47,809 bases of DNA from SKLM01 sp964421785. GTDB lineage: Bacteria; Chloroflexota; Anaerolineae; B4-G1. The position numbers and the translations under genes are program-made. This document shows, piece after piece, positions 44,601 to 47,809 of this stretch; within the stretch, counting starts at the first letter, position 1; each line of letters opens with the position of its first letter. The notes under the pieces were generated by a model. The model was not told where the DNA came from. It did no database searches and saw only the letters and a program-made list of their open reading frames with translations. The stretch covers positions 1 to 47,809 of the forward strand of contig CAYQZG010000013.1 in NCBI GenBank assembly GCA_964421785.1, read 5' to 3'.

Positions 44601-47600
44601 GCTGGAGATCTTCCCCAGGGTGCTGGACGCCGCTGAGATCGCCGAGCGCTTCGAGGCGCCGGTCTTCCATGCCACCTTCGCCGGCGCTCGGCCTCAGGAC
44701 TACCGGGATGCGACCTCTCACGGACACGGTATCGACTGCGCAACAATCGATCGACCGTGGCCCAATCGCGACATCACGCTGTGCCCCGATGCTGGCGATG
44801 CGGGCATCATCGGCCAGGCCGTCACCTTCGACGGCAGCTCCTATCTCACCGTCTCCTCCAGCGATGAGAGCCTCAACCTCCATCAGGGCGAGGGCCACTT
44901 CACCATCTCGGCCTGGATCTACCTTACGGGGCACGACGGCGGTTGGCGCGGCGTCTTCGGCAGTGAGAATCACGATCATCCCAGTCGTTCCTATCCGACG
45001 CTCTACGTCAACGGCTCCGAGGGTCGCTTCCGGGCCGCTTTTGGAAACAGCACCCAGCTGTGCCAGGTGACATCGCCATCCAACGTGCTGACCGAGGGGT
45101 CCTGGCAGCACGCGGTGGCTACCTTCGACGGCACCAACCTCCGGCTCTACGTCGACGGTCAGGAGGTGGCATCGGACGCGACCTGCGCCGGGACCCATCC
45201 CCACAGCAAGAAAGCGTTCGATATCGGTCGCGCCAGCACAGCCGCTACCATTCACCTCGACCGGATCGAGGTTGACAGCGAGGGCGACGGCGCCGCATTG
45301 GGCAGTAACGATGGGAGCGCTGAGTATGCCCTGTCTGTGGATGACGATACGATCTGGGGTAGGGGCTGGAGTGTCAACCCTGGTACCTATCCATTGAACC
45401 TTGCCCATACCGTCTACGGGGATTCCATCCACCATGTCACTCTGACCGAGCTCGACGACAGCATTGATGAGACGGGCCATGGAGATGACGAGACGCTCGT
45501 GTGGGAGGAATTCTCCAACTACGACGTGGGAGATCGCGCCACTTACTACGACGAGGACGGAGAGGGCACCCTCTACTGGAGCGTAGCCAACGACTTCTAC
45601 GCCGGTCGGCTGGATGATCTCCGTATCTACCGCCGGGCCCTCGACGGGTACGAGATCAACGAACTCTACCAAGCTGCCACCCGCATCCTGGAGCTGCGCT
45701 TCGACCAGCCGCCCGGCGCTAAGACTTTCAAGGACCATTCGGGCAACGGCAGCGCTGGCATCTGCGACAGTAAGAGCTACTGCGACAGCGACGCGTGTCC
45801 CGTTACCGGGCTGGCCGGCCGCTCCAACCAGGCCGTGCGCTTCGACGGCTTGGACGATGGCGTGTCAGCGAGGCTGGACGTGCCGCACACCGACTATGGG
45901 GTCTCGCTCTGGTTCAAGACCCGGGCCCATGGCGATCTCTGCGAGCTCCCCCCCAGCGGGGGGGATCAGAGGGGGGGAGAAAAGAGCTACTGCGACAATT
46001 GCGGTCTTCTCTCCATCGTCGGAGACGGCGGGCGCGACGAACACCTCTATCTGAGGGACGGACGGGTCTGCGCCAGCGTGCAGGGCCAGGAGATCTGTTC
46101 CCCCGCCGGCACCAGTTACGCCGACGGACGGTGGCATCACCTGGTGCACGCGGTGGGCGGCGTCGCCGCTGGACAGACCCTCACCCTCGACGGCCAGGAA
46201 GTGGCCACAGGCACCCAAGATCGTGCCGGGTTCGGCGCCGAGACGGAAGTAAGGATCGGGGTCTCCAAAGCCGCAGAGGACCATCGTTTCGGCGGTATGA
46301 TCGACCACGTCGTCCTCTCACGCAGGGCCTTTGCCGCCGCTGATATCGACCGCCTGATAAAGGAGATCCCGGTGCTCATCATGCACCTGGATGAGGATTT
46401 GGGCGCCACCGCGTTCGAGAACGCAGCCGACCCTGACCACGACGGCGGCTGTCTGAGAGGGGCGGGGAAGTGTCCTGGCGCTGGCGTGGACGGATGGATC
46501 TACGGCGCTTCCAGGTTCGATGGGAGGAACGACGTCATCCGCGTCCCCTCACACCCGGCGCTCGATCTGGACCAGTTCAGCATCGGTCTCTGGGTCTACC
46601 CGACGCAAAGGAAATCCATCGACCAGACCTTGCTCGCCAGGCAGTACGTTTGTGGATGTGAGCCGCACTACGCCCTTTCCATCGAGCCTGACTCGATGAC
46701 GGTGCACTACAGGGACGACCATCGGGCGTTCAACAGCACCCCTGACGCGCTTCTGGAGGATCAATGGAACCACGTCATGGTGACCCGTGACGATGACGAG
46801 CTGATCCTCTGGATCAACGGGGCGCGAGACGCTTCTCGCGCCAGCCCGGAGGGCCCTGTATCGGCCGGCGACCTGTACCTGGGCGGTGATGCATGTACGT
46901 ATCAAGAAGGTGAACTCCGTCGGGCAGAGCCCTTTGCCGGTTCGCTCGATGAGGTGACGATCTACGGCCGCGCCCTCTCCAGACCTGAGGTCGAGGATCT
47001 CTACAACTACCAAGTCTCTTGGTACGATACCAGCGATGATCACCGCATCACCGTCGACGCCGATAAGCCCACAGTCAGCATCGCCTTTGCCTCGACCGTG
47101 GTAGATCGGTCGCCCGGACGGGTGATCGAGATCCAGGCCCAGGATCAGACCTCCGAGGTCGAGCGGGTCCGGTATCGGGTCGACGGTGGGGCCTGGCAGG
47201 ATGCCAGTCAGGATGGTGCTGTGTGGTTGTTCGCCTTCACGCCCCCCGCCGAGGGATCCTACACCATCGAGGCCAAGGCCATCGACACCGTCGGGCACCG
47301 CTCCGATATCGATTGCGTCTCGTTCAAGGTGGATGACTCGCCGCCGGTGGTGGCGGTCGATTCGGCCTCCACGCAGCAGGTGCTCTCCGCCCGGCCGGTG
47401 GTCACCGTCACCGAGATCCCGTTCTATCAGACGCCCTTCCCCGCCACGGGCGATGTGAGCGGCCCTCACTGGTACCTGGGTACCGGCGCTCACGGTCACC
47501 GTGTCACGGGGAGAACTGACGTGGTCAGCCGCGTAGACTACGACCTCTCGCTGGGCGAGACGATGCCGGAGGGGAGCCAGGCGACATTCCAGCTCTCCAT

Positions 47601-47809
47601 CGACAGCACCGCGGTGCACACATTCACTGTGCTGCCCAGAGAGAGCGAGAAACACGTCAGTTTCTCCTTCCCGCCCCTGCTTCCGACGACCACGGACGGC
47701 GTCCACTGGGCCGATCTCAGACTCATTGAGGGCCACAGTGTCGAGATCCCGCTGGATCAATCCAGCCTGACCTTCTTCACCCCGCAGCACGTCGCCATCG
47801 ACCGGGTGA
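38620..47809 (+). CDS. Giant surface protein with TSP3, hydrophobic block and LamG domains (3' end outside window)
   Basis: The frame is open for 3063 codons with no stop before the window ends. A signal peptide (about 1-32) and an uncharacterised domain (33-280) lead to two close membrane helices (about 282-325, with a RRRSR turn) and a Glu/Gln-rich helix. Thrombospondin type 3 calcium repeats (DSDGDGLTDAQE and relatives) lie at about 430-570 and 1572-1687. Between them is a long unrecognised region with a hydrophobic block (about 1157-1327). A DUF11-like module (about 1706-1807) precedes four LamG domains (about 1843-2007, 2061-2344, 2360-2575, 2588-2800), then Ig-like modules. LamG domains commonly bind glycans or proteins. 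The start is ATG 38620, with GAGGGAGG upstream, 83 bp after the FG-GAP gene. Three small in-frame insertions mark the LamG part. Function unknown; surface adhesion is likely. Confidence 0.8.
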   Translation, partial: MKVRQLYHWIAALLVLLASVAVQGWPGALARADGDPVQQAWASARRSGAYHYTTDIVQTTWPLLVVENVGQTATEERVYIEGWTDLHARTMALKLWSGDGSVTSDQESIELRVADGTALGRVAGGSWKEVEDVTGLFAPGRDALGYLAGARDVHQLSAETRGPLSFTRYGFEIDGPAFAEHVRAQMEAELQHSGELPPGVSLDALRLYREMTGQGEIWLDERGLPLRQIVHATFPPSRREQVKVTITTDFSAWAEGTASIAPLERLLPSHQLRQVAGGDLVLPLAFLGLMTIVILRRRSRLVYIVLVGFLLTSMLLSPLLQAERVHAFYTEQRAQQADYEREQEQAQAAQEARRRLATSDFDPHTSPLERGPSMRKGSGLGTGGGTAEAASAEGIEKRPMMDVGLRGVDLDVQSALQTADDDGDDGEADMVDSDGDGLTDAQEEDACTDPHVADSDGDGLSDGMEANELGTHPCRVDSDGDSISDITEVEGFGMYGERWYLDPLEPDTNRDGVSDLLECYDLVDVTTDNSGNEKLDEQKRREIKAGLGCFDTDGDGAPDAFDEDDDGDGVPDTVDLSRTSVVGGGRDNEGNVTGLTDGTFAFKLDALQEAVDMPVFVDFQLRPTDPEHLWYSLSVLDWPSGDSEGQIQRAFDTTFKDYNDDHGNPSGDRDDQGDLRLIPMLEIEIPYSNRDQYGSLPVIQNPPPLSASTPVTAWLDTEVAARFNVTVRYKDDSDDPPLLVYLPATLVRDRVGGSPVAFSARMPYRPRSDDFGRAQNVKLVWLVEGLTDSCELPDDADPEMTRDAWCSDQNNWQQNPPRILYTYEEDWYLTGLAVREDHGVEAGVIHENLDYEDRDPRYERYLWQLAYNLDRTFIAGRSSGQGANQRRGITVDEIEERFDGAIPDGDDRLWGVPKDAVHVETFAFPDQVHLATLPMTHTKRILNDHFTEAGGNPRIESPTLLFVREETYRSANLEGVAEGLLEDAVIEVSLDPNQALINVLVGMNWAPFRFDDEEGWQAYPIDEYWEEMGERYREIFDEWKPQGEGLENAGRTRIVQSYYISLYSGSSGIVKMGDSFIDRSDPDLDDTAIANEWKGAVRVPLTLVKQFIKGAIEAMDDLPWRLAVFGTRGDKLLAAIGGARQNLKKSWVDNLADFGKGGGGVVIGLALGLAAIGVAAYVTFAVLSGVEGAEVAFYVFDAINFVMSVKYAIDVAADLCKKAIEGVFEHGVLHAIKTAKVSLRNAGNIVAIIGLVVTALISMGFFVAQMVMAGVQFGSLAFNLALAAVVAEIIVSVIMFAIGLIPIVGQIIVAVVGLIDAIVNMICTVTGLDKREELAAPEIGLHPCGGISGAMAKMVQFLIYDQTPLVDLEREERLDVDFGVDLLDQPPTLGFVQGNAMALRADVVTKLYKNFPIGIGTLYAWQFSDKNLKKSSFEYNFDLTEEDLHTTRCLSTDDPSAWNNADPPAKTASIDSGYIFAFSETGINREIPAYLNEGYAMKAQECVMVPNPVPPPPAIPECHLREKTDTLHVSLDLKFDILPATVGGFRELACPGDGCALAWGQTGALTFPILEDADGDDLTSRAFGGNDPSDRTADTDRDGLSDRSEVRWGSDPTNPDTDGDGLSDYDEWRYNTDPNHADTDHDGLNDGDEVTGWAFVYGFDQQGEPLETWVTSNPLYYDTDDDGLTDRLEQVYGLNPRVVGPAEPLAIESLVGEDDTLVKPGDAIVYTATITNGLRNRYALGLLDVTFPPAVQDENLEPQPFVLEPLGMTTMAGEVTVSELAPSQQISLTNTAGAVIQNLHTGRQLWLHLDDPAGATSFVDASLLGFDATCSGTACPTAGTEGMFIRAAQFDGDNDRLESPVDVSEENYTLLLWFQSSSKNRGSKSYCGIFSAVNTHNDRHDRDIYLQGGNLCARLGRGGAGETICTSGQDYADGAWHVLAHTFGGAQREQRLYVDGEERARGGTSTSNLGGQNAVHIGYTPKAVHPYFQGQIDELEIFPRVLDAAEIAERFEAPVFHATFAGARPQDYRDATSHGHGIDCATIDRPWPNRDITLCPDAGDAGIIGQAVTFDGSSYLTVSSSDESLNLHQGEGHFTISAWIYLTGHDGGWRGVFGSENHDHPSRSYPTLYVNGSEGRFRAAFGNSTQLCQVTSPSNVLTEGSWQHAVATFDGTNLRLYVDGQEVASDATCAGTHPHSKKAFDIGRASTAATIHLDRIEVDSEGDGAALGSNDGSAEYALSVDDDTIWGRGWSVNPGTYPLNLAHTVYGDSIHHVTLTELDDSIDETGHGDDETLVWEEFSNYDVGDRATYYDEDGEGTLYWSVANDFYAGRLDDLRIYRRALDGYEINELYQAATRILELRFDQPPGAKTFKDHSGNGSAGICDSKSYCDSDACPVTGLAGRSNQAVRFDGLDDGVSARLDVPHTDYGVSLWFKTRAHGDLCELPPSGGDQRGGEKSYCDNCGLLSIVGDGGRDEHLYLRDGRVCASVQGQEICSPAGTSYADGRWHHLVHAVGGVAAGQTLTLDGQEVATGTQDRAGFGAETEVRIGVSKAAEDHRFGGMIDHVVLSRRAFAAADIDRLIKEIPVLIMHLDEDLGATAFENAADPDHDGGCLRGAGKCPGAGVDGWIYGASRFDGRNDVIRVPSHPALDLDQFSIGLWVYPTQRKSIDQTLLARQYVCGCEPHYALSIEPDSMTVHYRDDHRAFNSTPDALLEDQWNHVMVTRDDDELILWINGARDASRASPEGPVSAGDLYLGGDACTYQEGELRRAEPFAGSLDEVTIYGRALSRPEVEDLYNYQVSWYDTSDDHRITVDADKPTVSIAFASTVVDRSPGRVIEIQAQDQTSEVERVRYRVDGGAWQDASQDGAVWLFAFTPPAEGSYTIEAKAIDTVGHRSDIDCVSFKVDDSPPVVAVDSASTQQVLSARPVVTVTEIPFYQTPFPATGDVSGPHWYLGTGAHGHRVTGRTDVVSRVDYDLSLGETMPEGSQATFQLSIDSTAVHTFTVLPRESEKHVSFSFPPLLPTTTDGVHWADLRLIEGHSVEIPLDQSSLTFFTPQHVAIDRV
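39739..39754. repeat. 16-bp repeat shared with the glycosyltransferase gene
   Basis: ATGAGAAAAGGAAGCG is identical to 3136-3151. In both genes it is read in the same frame as MRKGS, in a linker or loop. Confidence 0.5.
44261..44284. repeat. In-frame 18-nt insertion in LamG 1
   Basis: GCGGCA (44261-44266) and GCGGCA (44279-44284) enclose GTAAGAGCTACT. Removing one repeat and the core deletes 18 nt and leaves the reading frame open. The core AAGAGCTACTGCG recurs at 45772-45784 and 45982-45994. Confidence 0.6.
45762..45788. repeat. In-frame 18-nt insertion before LamG 3
   Basis: CTGCGACAG at 45762-45770 is repeated at 45780-45788 around TAAGAGCTA. Removing 18 nt gives GICDSDACPV, close to the ATCSGTACPT at the start of LamG 1. 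Confidence 0.62.
45939..45995. repeat. In-frame 51-nt insertion in LamG 3 carrying the family A repeat
   Basis: CTGCGA (45939-45944) and CTGCGA (45990-45995) enclose a C-run/AGC/G-run palindrome and AAGAGCTA. Removing 51 nt gives GDLCDNCGLLSI, the usual LamG core strand. The insert ends with the same AAGAGCTACTGCGA as the two 18-nt insertions. Confidence 0.65.

Noticed and set aside
39295..45738. Several long minus-strand frames (up to about 700 codons) over the giant surface protein
   Set aside because: They are complements of a GAC/GGC-rich coding frame that is open for more than 9 kb and has clear domains. None has a ribosome binding site or domain.
1..47809. Insertion sequences, prophage, tRNA or rRNA genes
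   Set aside because: No transposase, integrase or phage gene was found, and I saw no T-arm or anticodon-arm pattern or rRNA-like sequence.

Overview
The window is about 47.8 kb of high-GC bacterial DNA with ordinary Shine-Dalgarno starts and sigma70-like promoters. The gene content suggests a Chloroflexota bacterium, probably Anaerolineae-like: GT-C and YfhO membrane proteins, a T-box leader on pheS, mevalonate kinase, a BTAD/AAA regulator, Thr-Pro-rich linkers, very large LamG/FG-GAP surface proteins and recurrent 'YLPLV/M-x-R' motifs. This assignment is inference from gene content only. The sequence looks like a draft assembly: three N gaps interrupt genes that are otherwise intact, and one gap is flanked by an identical 55-bp overlap typical of a k-mer graph break.

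Layout. 1-6.95 kb: two overlapping GT39-like glycosyltransferases, then a secreted DUF11/fibronectin-like protein with its own promoter. 6.98-14.6 kb: a TrmH-family RNA methyltransferase, then a promoter, a Phe T-box leader and pheS - YfhO membrane protein - pheT. 14.6-18.1 kb (minus strand): a TPR protein, a double XRE-type HTH regulator, holA and a DUF6391-like protein. 18.3-22.8 kb: a secreted M30-like metalloprotease, an L,D-transpeptidase (minus) and mevalonate kinase. 22.8-29.5 kb: a TPR/HTH protein (minus) divergent from a coiled-coil protein, then selB, an FMN reductase-like gene, larB and larC. 29.6-33.1 kb: a 1147-residue BTAD/AAA/TPR regulator (minus). 33.4-47.8 kb: a short overlapping ORF, a 1645-residue FG-GAP/Ig-like surface protein, and a surface protein of more than 3060 residues (thrombospondin type 3, hydrophobic block, four LamG domains) that runs off the window.

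How the genes work together. The first and last thirds are cell-envelope functions (glycan or lipid-linked sugar transfer, surface display), probably under the BTAD regulator in the last part. The centre is housekeeping: Phe-tRNA charging under tRNA-Phe control, replication clamp loading, isoprenoid synthesis, selenocysteine insertion and nickel-pincer cofactor synthesis.

The most unusual signal is a set of short dispersed repeats. Several families sit just before ribosome binding sites, just after stop codons, or inside genes without breaking frame. In the last gene three insertions of 18, 18 and 51 nt share a core (AAGAGCTACTGCG), are bounded by short direct repeats, and interrupt LamG sequence motifs that are restored when the insert is removed on paper.
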